A stretch of 44,920 nt of DNA from Colwellia sp. (GCA_026196955.1 JAPHTO010000034.1:1-44920); one strand, 5' to 3'; positions 8,933 to 18,406 are shown, counted from the stretch's first letter. Translations and numbers: made by a program. Notes: generated from the sequence alone by a model not told the origin.

Positions 8933-9964
8933 ATGTCTAACACTGTTGCCGAATTAGAGCAGAAGCTATCCAATGTCCTCGCGATTTCACGCGCTAATGA
9001 AGTTATTGCTCAAAAACTGTTTGAAATTGAAACGCAAATTTTAAGCTGTAAATCTAGCCAAGAATTATTACAGCAATTGCTAATGACCATTAAAGAAAAG
9101 TTTGATTTAACGGGCATTTGTTTGTTACTCGTCGACCCCACGCCAATAAAATATTTACTGAGTGGCAATATGCAAACCAGCTGGCATCGTGCCAATTGCC
9201 GCACTATTGCCATCGAACAGTTGCAAATTTATCACGCCGAACGAAAACCATTTCTAACCAATAACATAAATGAAGTAGCCTCAGTACTACCACAAAACCT
9301 TATTAAAAAAACACAGTCAGCCGCCCTCACACCATTAACCTTAGAAGGTGAATTATTTGGTAGTTTGCTTTTTACTGATGACAATAAAAACCGCTTTCAC
9401 CCCGAGCTAGGTACGCTTCATCTTGAGCAACTCGCGGTAAAAATTAGTTTATGTTTATCCAATGCCATGATCCGAGAACAATTAGAATACATGGCTCACT
9501 ATGATAGGCTAACAGGCGTCGCAAATAGACGCCTTATGGAAGTTTCGATAAACGAAGAATTAATCCGTCAAAAACGCTACAAAGTGCCTTTTTCTGTACT
9601 CTTTATTGATTGTAATAAATTCAAACAAATTAATGATACCTATGGGCATGACTGTGGCGACAAAGTATTAACTTATGTGGCAACACAACTTCAGGAGTTA
9701 ATCCGCGAAAATGATAAGTGTTTTCGTTATGCTGGCGATGAATTTGTCATCACTTTAGCAAGTCAAACCTATCAAGAAGCTGAACGAGCCTGTCAGCGTC
9801 TTACCAAATTTTTTCAGCATAATCCTATGCCCTATGAAGGATCCTATTTGCCCGTCACCATAAGTTGTGGAGCCGCTGCAAGTGATGGCAAGAAAACAAT
9901 GGATGAATTACTTAAAGAAGCTGATGAGCAATTGTATGAGCGCAAGAAATTAGCAACGCCTTAA
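8933..9964 (+). CDS. GAF-GGDEF diguanylate cyclase
   Basis: A 343-residue soluble protein predicted to make cyclic di-GMP from two GTP. The N-terminal 35 residues look like a coiled coil. About 36-185 is a GAF-like sensor domain, with an arrangement resembling DUF484/GAF proteins. The C-terminal GGDEF domain begins at YDRLTGVANRR (190-200) and has the active-site motif AGDEF (267-271), a functional variant of GGDEF. The product-inhibition I-site RxxD is present (R258 to D261, five residues before the motif), so feedback inhibition is likely. I chose the ATG at 8933 because of AGAGG about 10 bases upstream; an ATG at 8909 is possible. It sits 145 bases after the HD-GYP gene and ends at a bidirectional terminator facing erpA. 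Confidence 0.92.
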   Translation: MSNTVAELEQKLSNVLAISRANEVIAQKLFEIETQILSCKSSQELLQQLLMTIKEKFDLTGICLLLVDPTPIKYLLSGNMQTSWHRANCRTIAIEQLQIYHAERKPFLTNNINEVASVLPQNLIKKTQSAALTPLTLEGELFGSLLFTDDNKNRFHPELGTLHLEQLAVKISLCLSNAMIREQLEYMAHYDRLTGVANRRLMEVSINEELIRQKRYKVPFSVLFIDCNKFKQINDTYGHDCGDKVLTYVATQLQELIRENDKCFRYAGDEFVITLASQTYQEAERACQRLTKFFQHNPMPYEGSYLPVTISCGAAASDGKKTMDELLKEADEQLYERKKLATP

Positions 9965-9973
9965 AATAGGCAC

Positions 9974-10000
9974 AAAAAAACCTGCTCGCAGCAGGTTTTA
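9974..10000. terminator. Bidirectional terminator between the GGDEF gene and erpA
   Basis: AAACCTGCT and AGCAGGTTT form a stem with a CGC loop, flanked by an A run on the left and Ts on the right. The two flanking genes converge on it, so it probably serves both. Confidence 0.85.
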
Positions 10001-10022
10001 AATATTAATGCATTGTCTAGTG

Positions 10023-10376
10023 TTAGATAGAAAATGATGAACCGCAACCACAGGTTGTGGTGGCATTAGGGTTATTCACAACAAAACGACTGCCTTCAAG
10101 GCTTTCAAGATAGTCCACTTCACCGTCAACTAAATATTGTAAGCTCATTGGATCGATGACCATAACAACCCCCTGCTTCTCAATCGTCATATCACCATCA
10201 TTAACTTTCTCATCAAAAGTAAAACCATACTGAAAACCTGAGCAACCACCACCTGTAACATAAACTCTCAGCTTTAATTCAGGATTCTCTTCTTCAGTGA
10301 TTAAAGACAGTACTTTATTCGCCGCTGCGTCAGTAAATTTTATCGGTAATTCTGGGTTTGAAATAGGATCAGACAT
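10023..10376 (-). CDS. erpA: Iron-sulfur cluster insertion protein ErpA
   Basis: A-type carrier that delivers [4Fe-4S] clusters to apo-proteins, in E. coli including the isoprenoid enzymes IspG and IspH. The protein is 117 residues. The three cluster-ligand cysteines are present: C45 in [11 protein letters not shown] and C109 and C111 in the terminal CGCGSSFSI. The segment [12 protein letters not shown] near the start and [15 protein letters not shown] are typical of ErpA rather than IscA, and there are no isc genes beside it. It is monocistronic or the end of a short leftward unit after the DUF6776 gene. The upstream ribosome binding site is weak. Confidence 0.95.
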   Translation of the reverse strand: MSDPISNPELPIKFTDAAANKVLSLITEEENPELKLRVYVTGGGCSGFQYGFTFDEKVNDGDMTIEKQGVVMVIDPMSLQYLVDGEVDYLESLEGSRFVVNNPNATTTCGCGSSFSI

Positions 10377-10465
10377 GGGCTCAACTTTTACTAAAAGGGG
10401 GATAAACGATTAAATCGCGCTAATTATCTTAAACCTGACTAATTTAATCAAGTATTATTCAGCAA

Positions 10466-11182
10466 TTACTCTAAAATCCACGGTAAGCTTCTATTAAGCT
10501 TTTGGTATTTCTGCCATTTATTTTTGGTTAAAATTGCCGAAATTTGTATTTTCTCAGCTACAAAATCATCAGGTAAGGTAAAAGTGCCTTCAATGACCTG
10601 AAAATATTTAAAACTAAAACTAAGATCTTTACTTTCCATAGCCGACATATCTTTTAGCTTAATTCGGCTAGGCTTATTAGCTAAGCTGCCAATAACCTCT
10701 AATTCAATATAACCTTTGGCATAGCGTTTTTTTAATAGCTGTTGTACTAAAATCACTTGGAACTCAAAATGATTAGGGCTTTGTGTTGCATTGACTTTTA
10801 CATTATCAATGACTAAGCCATCAGCTTCTTTTTCGGGTGCCATCACTTTTTCATAAAAAGCTAACTCAGTTTTAACTTGATAGTGCTCATCCGCCATTTG
10901 CTTTAGAGTTGCTTGGGCATTTTGGTTTGCCAGTTGCTCAACAGCCAACTCCACCTCTAAAGTATGAATGCGTTCAACCTGCTTAGCTTGTTGATGATAC
11001 AAATCATCTAAACGCTGTTTTTGCTGTGCTAATGTAGAGACCTGAAAGTTATGATAGTAATTACCAAGTCTATAGCCGATAAATAAACAGAGCATAATCA
11101 AAACGGCTAAAAAGGTTGCTGACTTGAATGGTCCAAGGCGCTCGGTAACAACTCGAAGATTTATTTTTGCTAACCAATTCAT
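10466..11182 (-). CDS. DUF6776 membrane-anchored coiled-coil protein
   Basis: A 238-residue protein of unknown function that I assign to DUF6776 from its layout. A short N-terminal cytoplasmic region is followed by one transmembrane segment (about 24-41, ATFLAVLIMLCLFIGYRLG), then a coiled coil (about 55-120, rich in Q, E, L and A heptads). A beta-rich C-terminal domain (about 125-238) contains VIDNVKV, FQVILVQQLLKKRYAKGYIEL and the end RSLPWILE. It would sit in the inner membrane with the C-terminal part in the periplasm. Neighbours are erpA and a divergent ClC transporter. The location beside erpA recurs in related bacteria by memory but gives no function. Confidence 0.65.
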   Translation of the reverse strand: MNWLAKINLRVVTERLGPFKSATFLAVLIMLCLFIGYRLGNYYHNFQVSTLAQQKQRLDDLYHQQAKQVERIHTLEVELAVEQLANQNAQATLKQMADEHYQVKTELAFYEKVMAPEKEADGLVIDNVKVNATQSPNHFEFQVILVQQLLKKRYAKGYIELEVIGSLANKPSRIKLKDMSAMESKDLSFSFKYFQVIEGTFTLPDDFVAEKIQISAILTKNKWQKYQKLNRSLPWILE

Positions 11183-11240
11183 TTGTAACGTACAATAACC
11201 TTATAAATAATAAAAATATTAACTTACTTTATCACTAATA

Positions 11241-13001
11241 ATGACTTCCATTGCTGCAATAAGAAAGCACTTAGCTTTACCTAAAACCTCATGGCAGATT
11301 TGTTTTCTTGCCATATTGGGAGGGGTTGCGTCAGCCTTATTAGTCATATTATTCACACTCACTATTGAAGAAATTCAACAGCTGTACTTAATAAAACGCG
11401 ACAACTATAACACCTTAGATGATGTAAGTCGTTTTGATTTGCCTATTATTGGCTCACTCATCATTTTATTATTCGCTTGGCTTACGGGTTATAAATACTT
11501 AAGAACAGGCATTCCTTTTGTGTTGCATCGCTTAAAAGTGGCTCATGGCGTTATTCCATTAAAAAACACTTTGAATCAGTTCTTTGGTAGTGCTGTTGCG
11601 CTTGCTTCTGGCTTTTCTGTTGGCAGAGAAGGACCCGCAGTACATTTAGGTGCTGCCGCTAGTAGTTATATAGGTAGTGTATTAAATTTACCCTTTAACA
11701 GCATTCGAACCTTATGTGCTTGCGGTATCGCAGCGGGCATAGCGGCAACCTTCAACACACCAATTGCTGCGGTGATTTTTGTCATGGAAGTCATCATGCG
11801 CGAATATAAAATTCATATTTTTATTCCAGTAATGCTTGCGTCACTTGTTGGCTCGTTAATGACACGTAGTGTTTTTGATGTTTCTCATAACTTTGAATAC
11901 TTTCATAAGATTGAGCTGATCCCTCAGCACTATATTCCATTAATTATTCTCGCTGTTTTATTAGGTACGCTCGCTGCAGCCTTTAACAAAACGCTAGTCA
12001 CCGTCATCAAACATAGTGTCAAAATTCATATTGTCCCCAGACTCATGTTAGCCGCGATGATCACTGGCAGCTTAGGCTACCTTATTCCAGGTGCTATGGG
12101 AGTTGGCAGTGGTGCTATTGATGTTTCACTTACTAATAACTGGCAAATAGGTGTATTACTTGCCTTGTTGTTAGCCAAGTTTATTATGACCACTTTCGCA
12201 TTAGGCTTAGGGATACCAGGCGGCATCGTCGGCCCCATTATAGGTATTGGGGCGATAGCCGGCGCTTGTGGTGGCGCTATTGCCATGCAAGTTTTACCTG
12301 GGGAGAATTTAGGTAGTGATTTTATTTTATTGGGCATGGCTGGCTTTATGGCCGCTAGCTTAAATGCACCGCTTGCCGCATTACTGGCTGTGGTGGAATT
12401 ATCAGGCCAATTAGAAATCATTCTACCTGCGATGATCGTAATTACAATTGCCAGTATTATTTCAGGACAACTGTTTAATAATCGTTCAGTATTTACCATG
12501 CAGCTTGATGTACAAAACCTGATTTACCGTAAGCCGCCTATTGAAAAAACCTTACAAAAAATTGGTGTGCTTGGCATCATGAAGGACAAGTTTGAGTTAC
12601 TTGAACAAGCGAGCGAAAAAACTATTGCAGGGCGTGTGATGACTACAAACGCCAATATCCCCGTGATTAATAAAACCATTACAAAAATAATGGTGAACAA
12701 ACAGGTTACAGAGCAAATTAGCTATTACTGGGCCGAGTTTGACGAACAAGTACCCTTATCGGTCAAACAAGACAATGCAGCTCAGATGGACGCTCAAAGT
12801 GCATATCAAATTTCAAATAAGATGCACCTGCATAAACTAAGCCCCTTGTCTCATCAAGCCACTTTAGCCGAAGCATACTTAGCGTTAGTCGAAAGCCGTT
12901 GCGGTGGTGTGTATATTTACCAAAAAAATAGCATGGATATAATAGGCATAGTCACTTTTGAACAGATTCGCCGATATTTAGTCACAGGAAAATTAGCCTA
13001 A
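11241..13001 (+). CDS. ClC-family chloride channel/antiporter with CBS region
   Basis: A 586-residue ClC protein with about ten hydrophobic helices up to residue 430, then a soluble C-terminal region. The gating glutamate is present in GREGP (128-132). A second glutamate matching the proton-path residue of E. coli ClC lies in FVMEVI (E183). These suggest a chloride/proton exchanger rather than a pure channel. The third filter motif appears as GIPGGIVGP. The first motif, normally GSGIP, is here RTGIP (88-92), so the serine that lines the chloride path is replaced. The C-terminal 150 residues look like a degenerate CBS pair ending GGVYIYQKNSMDIIGIVTF. The stop codon overlaps the hemJ start by one base (TAATG). 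Confidence 0.9.
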   Translation: MTSIAAIRKHLALPKTSWQICFLAILGGVASALLVILFTLTIEEIQQLYLIKRDNYNTLDDVSRFDLPIIGSLIILLFAWLTGYKYLRTGIPFVLHRLKVAHGVIPLKNTLNQFFGSAVALASGFSVGREGPAVHLGAAASSYIGSVLNLPFNSIRTLCACGIAAGIAATFNTPIAAVIFVMEVIMREYKIHIFIPVMLASLVGSLMTRSVFDVSHNFEYFHKIELIPQHYIPLIILAVLLGTLAAAFNKTLVTVIKHSVKIHIVPRLMLAAMITGSLGYLIPGAMGVGSGAIDVSLTNNWQIGVLLALLLAKFIMTTFALGLGIPGGIVGPIIGIGAIAGACGGAIAMQVLPGENLGSDFILLGMAGFMAASLNAPLAALLAVVELSGQLEIILPAMIVITIASIISGQLFNNRSVFTMQLDVQNLIYRKPPIEKTLQKIGVLGIMKDKFELLEQASEKTIAGRVMTTNANIPVINKTITKIMVNKQVTEQISYYWAEFDEQVPLSVKQDNAAQMDAQSAYQISNKMHLHKLSPLSHQATLAEAYLALVESRCGGVYIYQKNSMDIIGIVTFEQIRRYLVTGKLA

Positions 13002-13450
13002 TGAGTACCTTTATTATCAATCACCTTTTATGGTTTAAAGCTTTTCACGTTATTTTTATGGTGGCTTGGTTTGCGGGTATTTTTTATTTACCTCGGTTGT
13101 TTGTTAATCATGCTGAAACAAATTCTGCAGAGGTAATTGCTCAACTAAAAGGAATGGAAAAGCGCCTGCTCTATTTTATTAGCCCATTTGCTCTATTAAC
13201 CTTACTGTTTGGCCTAGCAATAATATATGCCTACGGCAGTGATTGGTTTGTTGCCGCTAAATGGCTGCACATTAAGCTCAGTTTGGTGATTGTATTATTT
13301 GGCTATCATCTTTATTGCTTTAAACTATTGAAGATTTTTGCGCAAGATAAAAACACTCGTTCAGGAAAATTTTATCGAATATTCAATGAAATTCCTGTGC
13401 TAGCACTTTTTGCTATCATCATTTTAGCCTATGTAAAACCGATGTTTTAG
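13001..13450 (+). CDS. hemJ: HemJ, protoporphyrinogen IX oxidase
   Basis: HemJ (formerly UPF0093/CopD-like) is a small inner-membrane protein that oxidises protoporphyrinogen IX to protoporphyrin IX in bacteria lacking HemG or HemY. It is 149 residues with four predicted transmembrane helices. The first contains the family signature FKAFHVIFMVAWFAGIFYLPR (residues 12-32) with the conserved histidine, and a later segment has KWLHIKLSLV with the conserved lysine. Translation is coupled to the ClC gene through a TAATG overlap. hemL lies about 3.6 kb downstream but is not in the same unit. Confidence 0.88.
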   Translation: MSTFIINHLLWFKAFHVIFMVAWFAGIFYLPRLFVNHAETNSAEVIAQLKGMEKRLLYFISPFALLTLLFGLAIIYAYGSDWFVAAKWLHIKLSLVIVLFGYHLYCFKLLKIFAQDKNTRSGKFYRIFNEIPVLALFAIIILAYVKPMF

Positions 13451-13652
13451 TGATTACCTCCAACAATTTTCTGTTTTCCCCTTGCTTCATCATAATGCAG
13501 GCAATAAAAAGCAGTCATGCGCTAACTTCTATACCAAAAAATTTAACATTGCCGAATGAACACTTATGAAGTAAATTAACATTCAGTTAACATTTTCTAG
13601 TGTTTATCAGCTCTTTCACTCATAGCTGCTAAACTGCAGTTAGGAGAGAAGA

Positions 13653-15743
13653 ATGAATAATCTTTTAAAATTTGCTGTTTTCACAGCTTTCATGCCAGTA
13701 GTGCTAGTCAATAGTGCTGCTATAGCAAAAACCAATGAAATCACCCCGATTAAACCTAAAATTGTCGGTGGTGAAGTGGCAACTGAGGGTGATTGGCCAT
13801 GGATGTCAGCATTGGTTTATACCTTTAATGAAATATCAACCTCTCTTACTGTCGATAGCATAAGCTATGAAAGTCAGGCATTTAGCGGGGGTATTGCAGG
13901 CTCAGCAACAGGGTTGACTGTTGATTGCGGCATTGGTGAGACACAATGTAGCGAAGCAACAGATAAAATATGCTTGATTGAGCGTGGAGAAGTCAACTTC
14001 TCTGTTAAAGTCGAAAATTGCCAAGCAGGCGGCGGCGTTGGTGCCATTATTTATAATAATGAAGATGGTAATATCAGCGGTACTTTAGGGGATGACTTTG
14101 CTGGCACTATACCTGTAGTTGCTATCACCCAAGCAGATGGAATAACGCTAAAAAATAATATTGGCACAACAGCAGATATACATGTTGCTGAAGGAGCGGC
14201 ATTAGCACAATCATCTACATGTGGTGCTTCTTTCTTAGGCGGGAAATGGTTATTAACCGCCGCGCATTGTGTAGAAGGTGTGGATGCCAGCCAATTAAAA
14301 GTCAATGTCGGTGAATATGACTTAAGCAATGGTGCAGAAAATGCCCAAGCCGTTAAGCGTATTTATATGCATGCTGATTATCAATTAGATGTTGAACTTG
14401 ACAATGATATCGCCCTGATAGAGCTAGTCGACAGTGTTGATAATGAAGCGGTAACGCTTGTTAATCTTGAGCAAACATCACTACTTGCTATGGAGAACAG
14501 TACCGTAACAGTAACCGGCTGGGGTGGCCGTGCGGGTTATGAAGCTGGCGAGGGGCCAACCTCAAACTTCCCAAATGTTCTACATCAAGTTGACTTACAA
14601 TTAATGACCAATGAAGCTTGTAAAAATACCCTTGCACAATCATTTACTGCGCTTTATGAAGGAACATTTACTGCAAACGATGTTGGCATTACTGAGGCGA
14701 TGATATGCGCAACAATTGCAGGCGGAGGAAAAGGCTCATGTCAGGGAGACAGTGGCGGTCCGTTAATGGTGAATACTAACGAGGGCTGGCAGCAAATAGG
14801 CATTGTTAGCTGGGGTATAGGTTGTGCAGCCGATGGTTTCCCTGGTGTTTACGCTCGTTCCGCATTATTTACTGATTGGATCAATGAGATAACGCAAGGT
14901 GTTGCCATAGATCAGCGTATTGATTTTGGCATTCAAGCACATAATAGCCCACAAAGTACAGAGCTCACCTTAGTGAACAACAGTCAATTAGAAGCTAATT
15001 TAACTTTTGCTGTTGATGGCGACGCCAATTTTACTTTAGCAAACAATAACTGCCACAGTATGGCCGCAGGAGGAACCTGCCAATTTGAAGTTAATTATGA
15101 TACCGCTGATATAGGAAATCACAGTGCAAAAATTATTATTACCTCTGATAATAGTGATATTCCAACTAGCAGTGCCTCAATTTCAGCACAAACTATTGCA
15201 CTGGCAGCAGAGATTAAAACACAACTTTCTGGCACTGATGCAGCATTAACTTGGTATAGCGGCGGCAATGCTCCTTGGCAGTTGGATAATACTGAAGCCG
15301 CAATAAAGAGTGGCGTAATATCAGATGGCGAAGAAAGCGCCGTTATGGTTACCCTTTCTGGTGAAGGGGAGTTGTCATTTGAATGGTCAGTGTCTTCTGA
15401 AGAAAACACCGAGAACCCAGAATTACCTTATGATGCTTTATATTTATACCTTGATGGCGGGCTAATTAAATTTATTTCTGGCGATGTGGCTTATACCAGT
15501 GAAAAGGTTGAATTTACCGATGGTGAACATAAAATCACTTGGGTATATTCAAAAGACGCTTTCAGCTCTGATGGCGATGATAATGCCCATATTCGAAATG
15601 TTGTATTTACCCCGACAGCGGTTACTACACCAACACCACCAGCACCGACACCGACTAATCCTAATGCCCGCTCTAGCGGCGGCGGAAGCGTCGCTTGGCT
15701 GTCACTCTTACTACTGACACTTGTCAATATTCGAAGAAAATAG
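13653..15743 (+). CDS. Secreted S1 serine protease with inserted PA domain and GlyGly-CTERM anchor
   Basis: A 696-residue exported protease. Signal peptide 1-25; the mature N-terminus is probably IVGG (37-40), so a short propeptide is removed as in trypsins. The catalytic triad is H205 (LTAAHC), D252 (NDIAL) and S367 (GDSGGP). The unusual feature is a block of about 120 residues (65-180) between the first strand and the strand before TAAHC. It resembles a PA domain (DKICLIERGEVNFSVKVENC, then GAIIYNN and IPVVAITQADG). The residue six before the catalytic serine is glycine (361) where trypsin has aspartate, so Arg/Lys specificity is not expected. An Ig-like domain (420-515), a jelly-roll-like region (520-655), a Pro/Thr linker and a GGG-helix-RRK tail (676-696) of GlyGly-CTERM type follow. 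The ribosome binding site GGAGAGAAG is strong. Confidence 0.9.
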   Translation: MNNLLKFAVFTAFMPVVLVNSAAIAKTNEITPIKPKIVGGEVATEGDWPWMSALVYTFNEISTSLTVDSISYESQAFSGGIAGSATGLTVDCGIGETQCSEATDKICLIERGEVNFSVKVENCQAGGGVGAIIYNNEDGNISGTLGDDFAGTIPVVAITQADGITLKNNIGTTADIHVAEGAALAQSSTCGASFLGGKWLLTAAHCVEGVDASQLKVNVGEYDLSNGAENAQAVKRIYMHADYQLDVELDNDIALIELVDSVDNEAVTLVNLEQTSLLAMENSTVTVTGWGGRAGYEAGEGPTSNFPNVLHQVDLQLMTNEACKNTLAQSFTALYEGTFTANDVGITEAMICATIAGGGKGSCQGDSGGPLMVNTNEGWQQIGIVSWGIGCAADGFPGVYARSALFTDWINEITQGVAIDQRIDFGIQAHNSPQSTELTLVNNSQLEANLTFAVDGDANFTLANNNCHSMAAGGTCQFEVNYDTADIGNHSAKIIITSDNSDIPTSSASISAQTIALAAEIKTQLSGTDAALTWYSGGNAPWQLDNTEAAIKSGVISDGEESAVMVTLSGEGELSFEWSVSSEENTENPELPYDALYLYLDGGLIKFISGDVAYTSEKVEFTDGEHKITWVYSKDAFSSDGDDNAHIRNVVFTPTAVTTPTPPAPTPTNPNARSSGGGSVAWLSLLLLTLVNIRRK

Positions 15744-15762
15744 TTTCGCAATAAATGTTAAT

Positions 15763-15789
15763 AAAAAAGGCCGTTTTACGGCCTTTTTT
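15763..15789. terminator. Terminator after the protease gene
   Basis: AAAAAAGGCCG and CGGCCTTTTTT form a perfect stem around TTTTA, followed by a T run. It lies 20 bases after the protease stop and separates it from pyrB. Confidence 0.93.
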
Positions 15790-15919
15790 ATTGCTTGTAC
15801 TCATTGGATAAATAAATTCAACAGCCGATAGACATCGATAACTTTTATTTTTGGCATTTTAAAAATATCATTTTTTGTGCTATATTCCTGCCAAATTTTT
15901 TCCGCTTACAGCTTCTATA

Positions 15920-16930
15920 ATGATGACATTTCAAGGCAGCCATATCCTGTCAGTTTCACAGTTTGACCGCGAGGCTATCGCAAGAATTTTAGATATATCG
16001 GCGCAAATGGCACCTTATGCTGCCAGAAAAAAGCGCTGTCATGTCCTTGATGGCGCTATTTTAAGTAACCTATTTTTTGAACCTAGCACTCGAACACGGG
16101 TTAGCTTTGGTACCGCCTTTAATTTATTAGGGGGGTTTGTTCGTGAAACGGTTGGTCAAGAAAACTCATCATTAAGTAAAGGCGAATCATTATTTGACAC
16201 TGCCCAAGTGATTAGTGGCTACAGCGATGTGATTGCCATGCGTCACCCACAAATGCATTCAGTCGAACAATTCGCCAAAGGAAGTACTGTACCGGTAATT
16301 AATGGCGGTGATGGTGCAAACGAACACCCCACACAAGCCCTGCTAGATTTATTCACCATACAATCTGAAATGATGCATTATCAAAAAGGTTTGGATAATC
16401 TTGATATTGTGCTAATGGGCGATTTAAAGCATGGCCGCACGGTGCATTCACTCTCAAAGTTATTGAGTCTTTATAACAATGTCAAAGTGACCATGGTATC
16501 GCCGACGGCGTTACAAATGCCTGATAGCGTTGTATCCACACTCGAAAATGCCGGCCATCAAGTTGTCATCACTGATACCATGGCGGGTAACTTATCTTGT
16601 GATGTAATTTATCAAACTCGCATACAGCAAGAGCGTTTTGCCAGTAAAGATGAAGCTGATTTATATCGTGGTCACTTTAGTTTAAACAAAGAAATCTACC
16701 AACAATATTGTCGTGAGAATACGGTAATTATGCACCCTCTGCCAAGGGATTCACGTCCAGAAGCCAATGAGCTTGATATTGATTTAAATGACCTAGACAG
16801 TTTAGCTATCTTTAGGCAAGCACAAAATGGCGTTTTAGTGAGAATGGCACTGTTTGCTTTAACTTTAGGTGTTGAAGATCAATTAACGCAATATGAAAAA
16901 GACGTAAACTGGCACACAAATAAACGCTGA
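15920..16930 (+). CDS. pyrB: Aspartate carbamoyltransferase catalytic chain
   Basis: Catalyses carbamoyl phosphate plus L-aspartate to N-carbamoyl-L-aspartate, the first committed step of pyrimidine synthesis. From the ATG at 15920 it has 336 residues. Carbamoyl-phosphate binding motif FFEPSTRTRVSF, then SLSKGESL, MRHPQ, GDGANEHPTQALLDLFTI and HPLPRDSRPEANELD are all present. The tail (TLGVEDQLTQYEKDVNW) is longer than in E. coli PyrB and matches the Shewanella-type enzyme as I recall it. The frame is open 15 codons further up from a TTG, but that region looks like leader sequence. No regulatory pyrI gene follows. The next gene, hemL, is unrelated. Ribosome binding is not obvious. Confidence 0.95.
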   Translation: MMTFQGSHILSVSQFDREAIARILDISAQMAPYAARKKRCHVLDGAILSNLFFEPSTRTRVSFGTAFNLLGGFVRETVGQENSSLSKGESLFDTAQVISGYSDVIAMRHPQMHSVEQFAKGSTVPVINGGDGANEHPTQALLDLFTIQSEMMHYQKGLDNLDIVLMGDLKHGRTVHSLSKLLSLYNNVKVTMVSPTALQMPDSVVSTLENAGHQVVITDTMAGNLSCDVIYQTRIQQERFASKDEADLYRGHFSLNKEIYQQYCRENTVIMHPLPRDSRPEANELDIDLNDLDSLAIFRQAQNGVLVRMALFALTLGVEDQLTQYEKDVNWHTNKR

Positions 16931-17037
16931 TCATTAACTAATTACCAATTAATTAATCGAAATTTACTATTTTTTGAGTGAAAACTTGTCTTTTTCAGGT
17001 CAAGTGAATAGCCAATGAACCAAAGAAGAGTTTTACT

Positions 17038-18345
17038 ATGAATGGATCAAACCAGCTTTCAACAAGCAATTCTGAGCAATTATTTTCTCAAGCAAAAACT
17101 GTTATTCCTGGCGGTGTAAATTCACCAGTACGAGCATTCAATAGCGTTGGTGGCACACCTTCATTTATCAAACGTGCTGAAGGTGTACATATTTATGACG
17201 CCGATGATAATGCTTATATTGATTATGTTGGCTCATGGGGTCCAATGATTTTAGGTCATAACCACCCTGCTATTTTAGACGCTGTCATTAATACTGCTCA
17301 AAATGGCTTAAGTTTTGGTGCGCCAACAGAGTTAGAAATAACCATGGCTGAAAAAGTACGTGAGTTAGTGCCTTCAATGGAATCGTTACGCATGGTTAGC
17401 TCGGGAACAGAAGCAACAATGAGTGCCATTCGCTTAGCTCGTGGTTTCACTGGCCGTGACAAAATTTTAAAATTTGAAGGTTGTTACCATGGGCATGCTG
17501 ATTCTTTATTAGTAAAAGCCGGCTCTGGTGCACTCACATTAGGAGTACCTAACTCTCCAGGTATTCCTGCCGACTTCGCCCAGCACACCTTAACGGTTAG
17601 CTACAATAACCTTGAACAAGTAAAAGAAATTTTCGCTAAATACCCAGATCAAATCGCCTGTATTATTGTTGAACCCGTTGCCGGCAATATGAACTGTGTT
17701 CCACCTGTTGAAGGTTTTCTTGAAGGTTTGCGAAGCGTTTGTGATCAGTACAGCGCTGTGCTTATTTTTGATGAAGTAATGACAGGTTTTCGTGTTGCAT
17801 TAGGTGGCGCTCAAGCACATTACAATATTAAACCTGACTTAACGACCTTAGGAAAAGTTATCGGTGGCGGCATGCCTGTCGGCGCATTTGGTGGTAAGCA
17901 AGAAATTATGGATTTCATTGCCCCTGTTGGGCCAGTTTATCAAGCGGGCACACTATCTGGTAACCCAATTGCCATGGCAGCAGGCTTAGCGTCTTTAACT
18001 GAGCTAGCCAAAGGTGAAAAGCATAAACAGTTAAGTGCTGCCACTGAGAAGTTAGCAATGGGCTTAAAAGCAGCCGCTGAACGACACGGCGTTGATTTAA
18101 ATATTAATTATGTTGGTGCTATGTTTGGCTTCTTCTTTACTAGCGATGAAACGCCAATTACCACTTTTGAACAAGTGATGGCCTGCGACAGTGATAAATT
18201 TAAGCGCTTCTTCCATTTAATGCTAGAACAGGGTGTTTACTTGGCACCTTCAGCGTTTGAAACAGGGTTTTTATCAACCGCCCATACTGATGAAGTGATC
18301 GAGCAAACTTTAGAAGCTGCAGCTAAGTGTTTTGCCCAGCTTTAA
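17038..18345 (+). CDS. hemL: Glutamate-1-semialdehyde 2,1-aminomutase
   Basis: PLP-dependent enzyme that converts glutamate-1-semialdehyde to 5-aminolevulinate in the C5 heme pathway. The 435-residue length is close to the usual 426-430. Motifs: [11 protein letters not shown] (24-34), [16 protein letters not shown] (121-136), the PLP aspartate region [10 protein letters not shown] (243-252) and the Schiff-base lysine K273 in [17 protein letters not shown]. The end [11 protein letters not shown] is typical. The N-terminus carries a few extra residues (NGSNQLSTS). Ribosome binding site AAGAAGAG. A strong terminator follows, so it is probably a single-gene unit. Confidence 0.97.
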   Translation: MNGSNQLSTSNSEQLFSQAKTVIPGGVNSPVRAFNSVGGTPSFIKRAEGVHIYDADDNAYIDYVGSWGPMILGHNHPAILDAVINTAQNGLSFGAPTELEITMAEKVRELVPSMESLRMVSSGTEATMSAIRLARGFTGRDKILKFEGCYHGHADSLLVKAGSGALTLGVPNSPGIPADFAQHTLTVSYNNLEQVKEIFAKYPDQIACIIVEPVAGNMNCVPPVEGFLEGLRSVCDQYSAVLIFDEVMTGFRVALGGAQAHYNIKPDLTTLGKVIGGGMPVGAFGGKQEIMDFIAPVGPVYQAGTLSGNPIAMAAGLASLTELAKGEKHKQLSAATEKLAMGLKAAAERHGVDLNINYVGAMFGFFFTSDETPITTFEQVMACDSDKFKRFFHLMLEQGVYLAPSAFETGFLSTAHTDEVIEQTLEAAAKCFAQL

Positions 18346-18364
18346 TCAGCGAATAGACTAAAAA

Positions 18365-18406
18365 TGAAAAAGAGTTATCAGTGGTAAACTGATAACTCTT
18401 TTTTTA
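18365..18406. terminator. Bidirectional terminator between hemL and moeA
   Basis: AGAGTTATCAG (18371-18381) and CTGATAACTCT (18389-18399) form an 11-base-pair stem with loop TGGTAAA, followed by a T run on the plus strand and preceded by an A-rich run. It suits both convergent genes. Confidence 0.93.

Noticed and set aside
12077..12499. Minus-strand open frame of 140 codons
   Set aside because: Antisense to conserved ClC helices; composition is that of a reversed membrane protein.
15790..15919. pyrBI-like attenuator before pyrB
   Set aside because: The only strong hairpin with a T run (15763-15789) directly follows the protease gene and is best read as its terminator. No leader peptide or second hairpin was found nearer to pyrB.
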